Positions 11,696-22,309 of a stretch of DNA of 64,000 nt are shown here, piece by piece. The notes beneath the pieces were generated by a model. It made no database searches and had not been told where the DNA came from. It saw only the letters and a program-made list of their open reading frames with translations. Each line of letters starts with the position of its first letter. The stretch's first letter is position 1. Both the position numbers and the translations under genes were made by a program. The DNA is from Homarus americanus (taxonomy: Eukaryota; Arthropoda; Malacostraca; Decapoda; Nephropidae): contig NW_024732415.1 in assembly GCF_018991925.1 (NCBI RefSeq), positions 3,105,481 to 3,169,480 on the forward strand, read 5' to 3'.

Positions 11696-12556
11696 TTGAG
11701 AACTACAGGACCAGAGGAAAGAGGTGAGGAGTGACCAGAGGAAAGAGGTGAGGAGTGACTAGAGGAAAGAGGTGAGGAGTGACTAGAGGAAAGAGGTGAG
11801 GTGACTAGAGGAAGAGGTGAGGTGACTAGAGGAAAAGAAGGTGAGGAGTGACTAGAGGGAAAGAATTGAGGAGTGACTAGAGGAAAGTGAGGAGTGACTA
11901 GAGGAAGAGGTGAGGAGTGACTAGAGGAAGAGGTGAGGAGTGACTAGAGGAAAGAGGTGAGGAGTGACTAGAGAAGAGGGTGAGAATTGACTAGAGGAAA
12001 GAGGTGAGGGGTGACTAGAGGAAAGAGGTGAGGTGAACTAGAGGAAAGAGGGTGAGGTGACTAGAGGAAAGAGGTGAGGTGACCAGAGGAAGAAATTGAG
12101 GAGTGACTAGAGGAAGAGGTGAGGAGTGACTAGAGGAAAGAGGTGAGGAGTGACTAGAGGAAAGAAGTGAGGAGTGACTAGAGGGAAAGAGGTGAGGTGA
12201 CTAGAGGGAAAGAAGTGAGGGTGACTAGAGGAAGGGTGAGGGTGACTAGAGGAAAGAGGTGAGAATTGACTAAGAGGAAAAGGGGTGAGGAGTGACTAGA
12301 GGAAAAGAGGTGAGGAGTGACTAGAGGGGAAAAGGTGAGGGAGTGAGCCCCTAGAGGAAAGGGTGAGGGGGAGTGACTAGAGGAAAGAGGTGAGGAGTGA
12401 CTAGAGGAAAGAGGTGAGGAGTGACTAGAGGAAAGAGGTGAGGAGTGACTAGAGGAAAGAGGTGAGGAGTGACTAGAGGAAAGAGGTGAGGAGTGACTAG
12501 AGGAGAGAGGTGAGGAGTGACTAGAGGAAAGAGGTGAGGAGTGACTAGAGGAAAGA
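11696..12556. repeat. 24-bp GTGACTAGAGGAAAGAGG minisatellite
   Basis: About 36 copies of a 24-bp unit. The left and middle copies carry many indels (AGGAAGAGG, GAATTGAC variants), while the last 8-9 (from about 12370) are almost uniform. This is the pattern expected when one end of an array was recently re-amplified. Confidence 0.93.
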
Positions 12557-13137
12557 AGTTACAGCCTTTTGCTATTAACGATAGAGTAATTATTGATAAC
12601 TATTCACGGGTATAATTTGAAATTTGTGACAGTAATTTTCTCTCAATTAACAATATTAACTTGGAAAAAGAATTAACTCTCAGACAAGCTGTGAGAAAGA
12701 GATTATTTTGTTCTGGTAAACGTTACTCAAAATACAATAGCGCCTCAGACATTAAAACACATTGCTGTCCAAAACGATGTATTAGTAAGAGATCTAACCA
12801 ATAGTGTACCAGTAGATGTCATCCCAACTTAAGCCGTATAAACAAATACACTAAGAATAATGTTAAGAATATTGTCGTATTTTTAAGTTTTGGTATAACG
12901 CGTAATAAAAAGTTTTGTTCTGTTTCATTATTATGTTGTATTCAATAAGCTGATCATAGCTAATTATGGTTTGTGTAATAGATATAAACCAACATTAGTC
13001 AAATATTCGTTAAATGTTCTTATTTTTTAGGCATTCAACAAAATACCTAGTAATATCAGTCAATTAATTATCTATATTCGGTAGTCATTATTCTACTGAC
13101 TGATTTTTTTTCAGTCATTTGGCTAAATGTCTGAATT

Positions 13138-13139
<2 letters not shown>
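12557..13139. other. AT-rich unique sequence, no gene seen
   Basis: Stops in all frames. No repeat structure noticed. Confidence 0.45.

Positions 13140-13223
<84 letters not shown>
13140..13223. repeat. (GT)n microsatellite
   Basis: About 42 uninterrupted GT units. Confidence 0.97.
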
Positions 13224-13224
<1 letters not shown>

Positions 13225-13875
13225 AATAAGGAATTTTATACATAAAGAAGTACATATTCACATAAGACAATCTGTAAGTGAATCAGTCATTCTGTTTGAT
13301 CATTCAGTAAAGCAAATCACATTATGAGAAATATAACGTGAAACTGTGTAAGTCTACGGATTGTCGCTGCCACGTTTCACTATGTTGCTTTACTATTATC
13401 ACAACACATCCCTCCCCACCACTCACACAACACTCCCCCTCGGCTACCGCGTCAATAACATGTCATATCACCGGTCGTGTTATCGTCCTTCTGTACAGTA
13501 TATGGAGCTGGTCCTCTCTGATCAATAGTCTGATGGTTGTCATACTCCCAGGCTTTCCGTCCAGTAGCGGGTGTTAATGTCGGGGTTATCCCTCTCTTGT
13601 CTGCCAGGGGATGGATAGAACAGTTATAGGATGTCTGTGCCGATACAACAGTCGCCTTCTATCCTAATATCCATTGGCTCGCACTTGGGGACCCTTAATC
13701 CATCCATTGCTAACACTACTCGATTATAATCACGTTTTTTCCCAAAGGTTGTCGACACAGTGAGGTCAGACGATATAATCCTTTAGTCTAAGGTCAAAGG
13801 TCAAGATCAGTCGGTGTGTTTCGCGGCGTGTCCCTGGTGTTGTGGCCAAGGTAGTGCATCTAATACAAGTCATAA
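13224..13875. other. Unique sequence, no gene seen
   Basis: Higher complexity and higher GC than its neighbours (for example around 13440-13620). A short + frame at 13338-13577 has no recognisable motif and no clear splice context. Confidence 0.4.
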
Positions 13876-14378
13876 GTGTACTGTTGTGAGGAGGCTGGTG
13901 TTGTGAGGAGGCTGGTGTTGTGAGGAGGCGGGTGTTGTGAGGAGGCTGGTGTTGTGAGGAGGAGGGTGGGGAGGGAGGCTGGTGTTAGAGAGGCGGTGGC
14001 TGGGGAGGAGGCTGGTGTTGTGAGGAGGCTGGTGGGCAGAGGAGGCTGGTAAGCAGGGAGGGAGGCGGGTGTTGTGGGAGGGAGGCGGTGTTGGTGAGGA
14101 GGCTGGTGCTGGGGAGGAGGCGGGTGTTGTGGAGGAGGCGGGTGTTGTGGGAGGAGGCGGTGTTGTAAGGAGGCGGGTGTTGTGGGAGGAGGCGGGGTGT
14201 TGTGAGGAGGCTGGTGTTGTGGAGGAGGCGGTGTTGTGGAGGAGGCGGTGTTGTGGAGGAGGCGGTGTTGTGAGGAGGCGGTGTTGTGAGGAGGCGGTGT
14301 TGTGAGGAGGCGGGTGTTGTGAGGAGGCTGGTGTTGTGAGGAGGCGGGTGTTGTGAGGAGGCGGGTGTTGTGAGGAGA
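13876..14378. repeat. 16-17-bp GTTGTGAGGAGGCGGGT minisatellite
   Basis: About 30 copies with GGCTGGT and GGCGGGT variants. The unit length wobbles between 16 and 17, so all three frames stay open. Pro/His/Thr/Ser-rich minus-strand frames are artefacts. Confidence 0.93.
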
Positions 14379-14950
14379 CAAGTTTATAGAGCGTACAGTA
14401 TGTGGAAATTGATTTATGAATTGTTGTAGTGATAGTGATACTTAATGTTTTACCATGTGTACAGATAGCCTTACATATCACCAGTAAGCGTCCAAGGTCA
14501 AACTCAGTTAATATCCCATTTGTTTAATATCACGTTTTACGCTACATGAAGACTCATATCAAATAAATTCCACTATATAAATAAAATATTCATATATATA
14601 ATTCACCTCACACAAAAAATATTCATCTGATTTTTCCTAAACAATTACTATAAAAAAAAACTCAGATATTATTCACGATAGGAATTCCTAAATTTATACA
14701 ATACTAATTAATGAAAATAACATAAATATTCCCCTCCCCCCCCAGGAAAAAATAATAATAACGACAGGTTTAATATTGAATTGGTAATTTATATAACGGG
14801 ACGAGAAAGACATTTTGAATACATTTAGGGAATTGATGATGGCTGTAAGTAATAAGCCATTCTTGTCTGGGGTGATGGATTGTTATATTGTTGTGGGGGT
14901 GGACAGCTGACCGTAGTGCATAACGATCATGTGTTACACTTATGAGGGAC
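14379..14950. other. AT-rich sequence, no gene seen
   Basis: Low-complexity AT sequence with short A runs and a C8-C9 run near 14735. Nothing coding. Confidence 0.45.
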
Positions 14951-14959
14951 ATTTGTCAT

Positions 14960-15235
14960 GCACACACCTACACATACACACCCACCCACACATACACACA
15001 CCCGCATATACTTACCCACATACACACAGCCATACATACATACATCAACACATTCACACATACACACCGATCTACACATACACACCCACCCACACATACA
15101 CACACCCGCATATACTTACCCACACACACACAGCCATACATACATACATCAACACATTCACACATACACACCGATCTACACATATACACACACCCACACA
15201 TACTTACCCACACACACACACACAAACACACTTTA
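14960..15235. repeat. 104-bp CA-rich macrorepeat
   Basis: A 104-bp block (start word CACATACACACCCACCC at 14971, 15075 and, diverged, 15179) is present about 2.6 times. Inside it are CACA and CATA runs, so this is a microsatellite region later duplicated as a longer unit. Confidence 0.85.
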
Positions 15236-16080
15236 TTTTACACTTATTATGATATAAAAATAAATAAATCACCAAATTGTTCCTACATTACATTGCCTTC
15301 AGTTTTTCTTCTTCAAACAGTTAAAAGTATAATAACGAAAACATATGAATGAAATTTATGTAAAAAGGTTTGGGGGTATTGGTTGTGATATACAGCATAG
15401 GTCAGGTAGACAGGTGACAGGTATGAGGGGTCACTGAAACGGACGGACGACCCCCCCACCCCCTCCGAGATGAAAACTTGAGTCTTTTTCATTTAAAACG
15501 TGAATATTGAGAAAATAAAACGAATGTAACAGATAGCTACGGACGACCCTTGGTAATTGGAACATGTTTTGTTCTGTGAGGTATAACCAAAATAGAGAAT
15601 TAATACCACACAACTAAAGTAAACTATTTCTGTCTTGTACAATTATTTCTCTTTGAATTTGAACACTCCATCTCTCTATGTCTGTATTCAGTTATATACT
15701 AAAATTAAGAAAAAACACAACGTTATTAGAAGATACAATGTAGGAGAATGTCATAAGAGAGAGAGTAACAGAAAATGTGATGAGTGAAGGAAACTTTGAC
15801 TTTTAATTGTAAAGAGAAACAAAGCTGAGGGGCAAGACAGAGATATTTTGGGGGACAGGTGAAGGGAGTAAAGTCAGGAGTGTCTGAGAGAGGAAGATCA
15901 AAAGAGAGTGTAGTGGTAGTGGTTGTGTTGAGGGATTGAACATGGGACTATGAGGAAGCAGATGAGGCGATCAGTCCTAGATTATCATGAATCAGAAAAT
16001 GAAAACAAATAATAAAGAAAAAAAAAAGGATGCAAAAAGATCTAACTAATACCATTGAAAGTTTTAATGTGAGAGATAGA
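15236..16080. other. Unique A/G-rich sequence, no clear gene
   Basis: 15.72-16.05 kb is purine-rich on + and may be the upstream part of the possible RT scrap that follows. No readable motif. Confidence 0.35.
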
Positions 16081-16284
16081 TAAATTGTGATGAATGAATT
16101 TAGATGCAAGACTTGGTTATATAAAAGTGAAATGGGTTGTGAGGAAATACAGAATGATAGAGATTATAGAATGTTAGAAGTGTGTGTTGCGAAAATGATG
16201 GGGAACAGAACTGGAATCGAGAGGAGACATAGAGAGTTAATGGAAGGTTCAGAAAGTGAGAAGAGAGTTATAAACATTGAGTGA
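16081..16284 (+). pseudogene. Possible C-terminal scrap of a reverse transcriptase
   Basis: A 65-codon frame with CKTWLYKSEMG, then MLEVCVAKMMGN, then TGIERRHRE. In many non-LTR RTs a C-E-T-W...L-E-x-x-x-x-R-x-x-x-G pattern follows the catalytic core by about 100 residues. The spacing here is roughly right but the residues are poorly kept. It could also be chance. Confidence 0.25.
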
Positions 16285-16324
16285 TGTGGCAATGGAAAAA
16301 GTGTAGGAAAGACAAAAATCTTCT

Positions 16325-16725
16325 CCGTCTCTCTTTCTCTCTCTCTCTCTCTGTCTCTCTCACCTATCACCTGTTCCATTTCTGTCCCTCCTTCTCTCTT
16401 TTTCTCTGTCTCTCTCACTTATCACCTCTTCCATTAACCCCCATCCCTCCCCTCTCTCTCTCTCTCTGTCTCTCTCACCTATCACCTCTTCCATTACCCT
16501 CTCTCACTCTCTCTGCCTCTCTCACCTATCACCTCTTCCATTAACCCCCCCTTCTCTCCCCCCCCACCACCTTCTCTGTATCTCTCTCTCGGTCTCAACA
16601 CTCCCACCTCACCTTCCACCACCCTTCCTCCTCTATCCCTCTCTCCCTCTCCCTCCAGTCACGTATTCTTCCATCCTTACTCCCTCTCTCTCCCACACAC
16701 TACCTCCTCTAGCCCTCTCACTCAG
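16325..16725. repeat. CT-rich array with CACCTATCACCTCTTCCATT
   Basis: CTCTCTCT runs alternate four times with CACCTATCACCTSTTCCATT-type words, then become irregular CCCTCTCTCC sequence. Confidence 0.85.
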
Positions 16726-16739
16726 TCTCCCCACTCCAT

Positions 16740-17290
16740 GTTCTTGTTGTGAATATATTGCAAATCTGGCAATACCCAAAACGGTTCCTCTTGACAATAA
16801 GCTTAATTGGCAACCCCTAACCCAGCCTCCACCAATAACATCCCACACAACGTTCCAGCAACAATTTACAGCCTCCTCAAAATTATTTGTGTGTTCGGAG
16901 GAGACAAATTTGGCATTTATTTGGCAAATCCCATCCGTTTAATTGAAATGTCCAATTTGCGTGTGAATTAATATTGCCATCTGGCAGAATATATCTCAAT
17001 AAAAGTGATAAAAAGCTGGAAAAAAATGTCATGCATTGTTTACGCGTTTTCAAAATACTTTCAATATTGATGGTGAGTCGTGTGATAGCCAGATGGTAAA
17101 TACTCTTTAATTAAAAAAAAAAATTTTATTTCGCCAAATTCGTGGAAGTAAAATGCTCGATATTTCAGATGAGTCAATAGGCCATTTGACAAGAGTTCAT
17201 CTCAATAAAAAGATATTAAGAGTATAAAAATATCATTCTTTATGTACGAGTTTCCAGAATACTGACACCATCCCTGGCGTGTTTACGGAG
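16740..17290. promoter_or_regulatory. Low-repeat AT-rich island with diverged tandem duplication; possible conserved non-coding element
   Basis: No microsatellite for about 1 kb, and many words such as TTTAATTG, GAATTAATATTG and GCCATCTGGCAG. Two diverged halves can be aligned: ATATCTCAATAAAAGTGATA...TTTTCAAAATACT (about 16990-17065) against CATCTCAATAAAAAGATATT...TTTCCAGAATACTG (about 17198-17267), about 200 bp apart. No open frame. Regulatory function is only an inference from composition and lack of repeats. Confidence 0.25.
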
Positions 17291-17299
17291 CCATCAGGG

Positions 17300-17780
17300 A
17301 GAATCTGGCGTTTAGTTACAGGTGAGGGAAGGTTCATATCCAGGTGTATGTCACTAGTGGGAGACACACCTGTACACGGCTGATTACCTGCTCGCCTGTG
17401 TCTAATTATCTCCATCTGTTTGTCTGTCCAATTGGTTCTTCTTTGTCACTGTTTCTGTCTATTATCTCAGATTGAATGTTATGCTTCGATTGACTATGTC
17501 GCCCCGTTCTGGTGAATAATTATGAAGTGTTTGTTTTTTTATTTGTTTTTATTTATTTCTGTTTCTAGGGTAAATTATCTCATTCTCCCATTACCTGTCT
17601 ATTTGTATCTGTCTCACTGTCTGTCTGTCTGTCTGTATGTCTATGAGTCCAGTCTTTATTCATTATGTCTGTCTATCTGTTTTAATTTTCTGTCAGTGTG
17701 GCTTTTTGTTTGTGTCTCATTTCTGTCCATATGTCTGTCTGTTTCATGACGTATTTTCCTATCAAAGGTTTCTGAGTACT
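17300..17780. other. Unique then T-rich CTGT-type sequence, no gene seen
   Basis: 17.58-17.75 kb has repeated CTGTCTGTCTGT and TATGTCTGTCTG words. No coding content. Confidence 0.5.
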
Positions 17781-17781
17781 G

Positions 17782-17782
<1 letters not shown>

Positions 17783-17828
<46 letters not shown>
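17783..17828. repeat. (CA)n microsatellite
   Basis: About 22 CA units. Confidence 0.96.
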
Positions 17829-17875
17829 TCACACACCCTTCCCCCAACCCACATATTAAATAGTGAAGGGGCGAT

Positions 17876-17914
17876 GAGGAGGGGGGGGGAGGGGGGAGGG
17901 GGGTAATGAGGGGT
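17876..17914 (+). other. G-quadruplex motif
   Basis: Three long G runs of 6-9 separated by single A, followed by TAATGA and G4. This satisfies the usual four-run G3+ with loops of 1-7 definition with large excess, on the + strand. Confidence 0.8.
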
Positions 17915-18545
17915 TATAATGACAATCCTATGTGAACAAACTCATTAGTATCATCTGGTCTAGGTATGAGTTGCTATAATGAGCACTTACGGCTGTCCAA
18001 TGAATCACCCAGTTTCGCTTAAACCACCAATTAGCAGAAAAGCTACAGTATGAGGTTCCAGTAATGTGATGTGGTGATGATATTCCTCTATAGCCAATAC
18101 ATGATAACCATATTCTTTTAAAAGGTATGACAGAAATCTTTATATATTGACATGAAAAAAACATAATCTTTTAAAATGTAAGAAAAAATCTATCTATAAT
18201 TATTTGTATAGAATATATTTTCTTAAAAGCTATAAAAAAATATCTTCAAGAGGATATTCATGAAGTTGATTCTTTTAACAGCTGTAGAACGAGATCTCTA
18301 TTATGACTCGAGAACTATATTCATTTAACAGTCTAAGAACAATGCTGCTACAGTATATATTCTAACACGTGAGAAGTACATTTTCTTCTAAAGCTCTCTC
18401 CTTTGATTGAACAGACAGAGAGAGAGACAGACAGACAGGGAGACAGTTAGAGATATAATGACACGAACGTCTCACAAGACCTGCTGTCATCATACTCAGG
18501 GTTTACAATAGACCAAGGCGCTCTACTGTACTGTATGATGGTTGA
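17915..18545. other. AT-rich sequence with degenerate short repeats, no gene seen
   Basis: TTTTAAAAG-type words recur about every 50-60 bp between 18110 and 18400 (TCTTTTAAAAGG, TCTTTTAAAATG, TTCTTAAAAGC, TTCTTTTAACAGC), suggesting a very old tandem array. Confidence 0.4.
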
Positions 18546-18549
18546 AAAT

Positions 18550-18930
18550 TTGTCTAGGCGAGGAGGGTGTGGGAGAGGTAAGGGGAGGGTAAGGGTGAGG
18601 AAAGGGAAGGTTGCAAGTGAGGGAGGGGTCGGGTGTGGGAGAGGTAAGGGGAGGGTAGGGTGTGAAGTGAAAGTGAGGAGGGGTGGGAGGGGGGTGGAGA
18701 AAGGTAAGGTTGAAAAGTGAGGAGGGTCGGGTGTGGAGAGGTAAGGGGAGGAGGGTGAGGAAAGGGAAGGTTGCAAGTGAGGAGGGGTCGCGTGTGGGAG
18801 AGGTAAGGGAGGGTAAGGGTGAAGGGAAGGTTGCAAGTGAGGAGGTGTCGCGTGTGGGAAGTAAGAGGGGTCAGACGTGGGTGAGGGAGAGGGGGAGGAG
18901 GGAGGAGGGTGGTGGGGAAAGTGGAGGTGG
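18550..18930 (+). repeat. About 60-bp G-rich minisatellite, G4-prone
   Basis: About five copies of a unit containing GGTCGGGTGTGGGAGAGGTA, AGGGGAGGGTAAGGGTGAGG and GAAGGTTGCAAGTGAGG. Several points have four close G3 runs (for example 18583-18610). Confidence 0.85.
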
Positions 18931-18967
18931 GGCATGTATAAGCACACACGCTTCACCCTCCACACCA

Positions 18968-19155
18968 CCTCACACCACACTCACGCACCCTAACACACTC
19001 ACGCACCTACACACACTCACCCACCTAACACACTCACCCACCTAACACACTCACGCACCTAACACACTCATTCACTTAACACACTCACCCACCTAACACA
19101 CTCACCCACCTAACACACTCACGCACCTAACACACTCATTCACTTAACACATTGC
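18968..19155. repeat. 18-bp CCTAACACACTCACSCAC minisatellite
   Basis: About nine copies, with CACTCATTCACTTAACA variants that recur as a two-unit block. Confidence 0.9.
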
Positions 19156-19199
19156 CACACCAAAAACACACACGCATCTAATACACTCACACCTAACTG

Positions 19200-19558
19200 G
19201 CACACAGACATAGACTCGGCTCGACCCTATTAACACCCAAGTGTTAATGGACACCATGTGAGGCGACCCTCTCCATTACCATGTGGGACTGACGATACCA
19301 CGTAGAGTGGGGGACCGTCCAGCTGTACAATGCTACAGCTGCATCAGGGACTAAACCAACTCCACTTGTACCACAGTATTAAGTATCAGACCCAATATAA
19401 TTTGTATGTCTTTCTCCCCTTCTGTTGACAGTTTATGTTATGTGACCAACTCCCAATATATCCTTATGTAATTTATATAATTTATGTTCTTAGTGTATTA
19501 TCTACCTTTAACTGCAATTATCTCTCAATAAACCGTTAATTATTATTATTAAGTAACA
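19200..19558 (+). mobile_element. Retrotransposon 3' end with (ATT)n tail, truncated
   Basis: Ends with CTCAATAAACCGTTAATTAT and ATT repeats at about 19520-19552, the same terminus as at 2.34 and 40.1 kb and the RT-bearing element at 40.88 kb (minus). The body upstream differs from the 40 kb copies, so this is a related subfamily. Its 5' limit is not defined. Confidence 0.5.
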
Positions 19559-19639
19559 CCACCATACAACCTCCATAGACACACAAAGATACTTATAATA
19601 ATAAGAAAAGTTCCCCCCCCCCGTGTAAGAGGATGGCCG

Positions 19640-19965
19640 GCCCTAGGGCCACCTAGGCGTGAATTTGTTTAAGGTGTTGAAGCTGTCGCCAACACAACAA
19701 CCACACCCTGAGTTAACGAGCTGCATGACCCAGTGTCAAGGAATAGTCCGAAAAGACCGGACAACTCGCCAACTGCACTGGCTAACCATTACACCGGAAC
19801 ACGATCCGCAAATAGATGAACATCCAGGTTCCCAATTACTGCTGGGTAGACAGAGGCAAATGGAGTAAAGAAACTTGTCCATAGTTTCACCCTGACCGGG
19901 GATCGAACCAGGGTCCGCTCGCTTGCGAAAAGTGCATGATGACCATTACACTACAGGTCGCCATA
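19640..19965 (-). mobile_element. tRNA-derived SINE
   Basis: Read on the minus strand, 19962 to about 19870 resembles a tRNA: GGCGACC acceptor-like start, A-box-like TGTAGTGTAATGGTC (19941-19955), a stem with loop ACTTTTC, then a good B box GGTTCGATCCC (19899-19909). The 3' side does not pair with the acceptor and the T stem has a mismatch, so it is not a functional tRNA gene. The body continues through AAGTTTCTTTACTCC and a CTACCCAGCAGTAATTGGG-like block. Internal polymerase III promoter boxes are known to drive SINEs. The 3' limit near 19640 is approximate. Confidence 0.7.
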
Positions 19966-19977
19966 CAAAGATACTTA

Positions 19978-19978
<1 letters not shown>

Positions 19979-20008
<30 letters not shown>

Positions 20009-20265
20009 TACACACACATACACACAAACCTGTTCTTCATCGCTTGTGTGTTTTCTCATCAACTTCCACAAAGTCATCAACGATAAAAACACGGCAAATA
20101 AGGTGGGCACTGGAGTAGAGTGGTCGCTAGAGTAAGGTGATCGTTAGAGTAAGGTGGGCACTGGAGTAGAGTGGTCGATAGAGTAAGGTGATCGTTAGAG
20201 TAAGGTGGGCACTTGAGTAAGGTGGCCGCTGGAGTAAGATGGCCGCTGGAGTAAAGTGGTCGACA
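19979..20265. repeat. (CA)n and 17-bp array with 51-bp higher order
   Basis: (CA)n at 19979-20003, then from 20100 a 17-bp unit in three variants (GGTGGGCACTGGAGTAG, AGTGGTCGCTAGAGTAA, GGTGATCGTTAGAGTAA) that repeats as a 51-bp block. Confidence 0.8.
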
Positions 20266-20553
20266 GGTCTAGGGAACTTCCTATGCCCTTTGACTGTGAC
20301 CTAAGGCAGCCAGTTGATAAAGGTCACTTCTTTAAAATTCTAATAGCTAACGGTCAATAGTTGTGAGCGTGGGTTGACCTTTTTTTAATGACCTCTGACC
20401 TTCACTTTTAACCTTTGTTGACTGGAAGGGAATTTCATACAGAAGGATTGTCTATTTCAGCACCAACAAAGATGATCAGATATACACACTCGAACGCACA
20501 CAAACAGGAGTATAAAAAGAAAATATTGTACGCTCATATATATATATAAATAA

Positions 20554-20555
<2 letters not shown>
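20266..20555. other. Unique sequence, no gene seen
   Basis: Has several TGACCT words (TTGACCTTTTTT, TGACCTCTGACCTT near 20375-20405). Nothing coding. Confidence 0.4.
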
Positions 20556-20621
<66 letters not shown>

Positions 20622-20640
20622 ACACACACACACACACACC
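20556..20640. repeat. (CA)n microsatellite
   Basis: About 40 CA units with one CATA interruption. Confidence 0.96.
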
Positions 20641-20793
20641 TAGGTATCGTGTTCTTCTAAATCAATATCTTTCTAGTTCCTCTTCCATTTCATTAGTTGA
20701 TTCCGACTCTTTCCTTCCTCCTGACTAATATATCCCTCCCCTCTGTGCCTTTCCCACTAACTGTCCCGTCCTGCCTTCTTTGTGTGTTGACTC

Positions 20794-21125
20794 CCTGAAA
20801 CTGAGTGATTCGTTATGTTGGCTCGGTGAAATTGACTCGTTTTGCTGACTCACTGAAACTGACTTGTTGATTACACCCTGAAACTGAGTGATTCGTTTTG
20901 TTGGCTCGGTGAAATTGACTAGTTTTGCTGACTCACTGAAACTGACTTGTTGATTCCACCCTGAAACTGAGTGATTCGTTTTGTTGGCTCGGTGAAATTG
21001 ACTAGTTTTGCTGACTCACTGAAACTGACTTGTTGATTCCACCCTGAAACTGAGTGATTCGTTTTGTTGGCTTGGTGAAACAGGCTCACTAAAATTGACT
21101 CATTGAAACTTTCTTTTTCGCTATG
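20794..21125. repeat. 83-bp minisatellite built from TGACTCACTGAAAC
   Basis: Unit starts (CTGAAACTGAGTG) fall at 20794, 20878, 20961 and 21044, giving a period of 83-84 bp. Each unit is itself made of degenerate GACTCACTGAAACTGAC-like words, and the array decays to such single words after 21090. Confidence 0.9.
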
Positions 21126-21189
21126 TTGACTCTCTGAAATTAACTGACACGCTTTATTTATTTTTTATAACTGGCTGAAACTGACTCAC

Positions 21190-21635
21190 TTATGAATTTA
21201 CTTTCCTACCTCAAATCACTGACCAAAATATCAAACGAAAATCCCTAATCGAAATGTTTGTCCAAAATTCCCGACCAAAAACCCGGGCTAAAATCCCTAA
21301 TTAATACCATCAGTCAAAAATCAAAACCAAAATCCCGGGCTCTAAGATTCACGACCAAAATATCGACGTAAAAAATCTGGACCACCATAATGTATTTACT
21401 AATCCTCGGTCAGAATACCATTTTGCTTATTTACTACACAAACATGCAAATCCCGTAAATCCTTTAAATTCCGTAAATCCTTTAAATCCCATAAATCCTT
21501 AAATTCCGTAAATCCCGTAAATTCTTTAAATTCTGTAAACTCCGTAAATTCTCTACATTCTACAAGTCACGAAAATCCTTTAAATTCCGTAAATCCTTAA
21601 ATCCCGTAAATCTCGTAAATCCCGCAAATCCTCCT
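21190..21635. repeat. Degenerate AAATCCCGTAAATCC array
   Basis: To about 21370 the word CCAAAATYCC recurs. From 21440 TAAATCCYGTAAATCCTTTA words recur with a loose 11-24-bp period. Confidence 0.75.
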
Positions 21636-21779
21636 ACCTGCCCGGGAACAGTGGGCTTCCCTCCAGGTGTTATGACGTCATCAGGGTAAGCTGTGTGTTA
21701 CAACGGTGACAACAAACACAACATATTCAGCTTTTTCTGTGTTGTGGACCAGCTTGAAGCGGATAACCATGAGGGCGGT

Positions 21780-22206
21780 AGTCAGTTTAATCTGGCTAAT
21801 CGTTAACAAGCTCAAGTGATAACAATTTACCCCTGACTAGCTGAAGTGATAACTATTAACCGCTAACAAACTGAGGTCATGACTACTGCAGCTGGTTTGG
21901 TTATCACAGCAGCTGGTTTGGTTATCACAGCAGCTGGTTTGGTTATCACAGCAGCTGGCTTGGTTATCATAGCAGCTGGCTTGGTTATCACAGCAGCTGG
22001 TTTGGTTATCACAGCAGCTGGTTTGGTTATCACAGCAGGTGGTTATGGTTATCACAGCAGCTGGTTTGGTTATCACAGCAGCTGGTTTGGTTATCACAGC
22101 AGCTGGTTTGGTTATCACAGCAGCTGGTTTGGTTATCACAGCAGGTGGTTTGGTTATCACAGTAGCTGGCTTGGTTATCACAGCAGCTGGTTTGGTTATC
22201 ACAGCA
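21780..22206. repeat. 21-bp GGTTATCACAGCAGCTGGTTT minisatellite
   Basis: About 15 clean copies from 21895, preceded by degenerate TAACAAGCTGAAGTGATAAC words. Because 21 is a multiple of three, all frames stay open (for example a 7-residue ITAAGLV repeat). These are not genes. Each unit holds CAGCTG, an E-box core. Confidence 0.92.
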
Positions 22207-22309
22207 GCGGAGATGGATTGAGGCGGATGGATGGACTCCTACTTTGGTCATCTTTCCATCACCCTATGACTGACTGACTTAATGAGAATGACTTTCCCCT
22301 ATCGTGACT

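Noticed and set aside
13860..14481. 173- and 203-codon minus-strand frames rich in His, Pro, Thr
   Set aside because: Minisatellite units of 16-17 bp rotate through all frames; no consistent protein repeat.
19870..19963. Functional tRNA gene
   Set aside because: Good A and B boxes and an anticodon-like loop, but the acceptor stem does not pair and the T stem is mismatched; the sequence continues into a SINE body.
21837..22277. Frames with repeated ITAAGLV, GYHSSWF or CCDNQTS
   Set aside because: All arise from the 21-bp minisatellite; three frames are open on each strand, which real coding sequence does not show.
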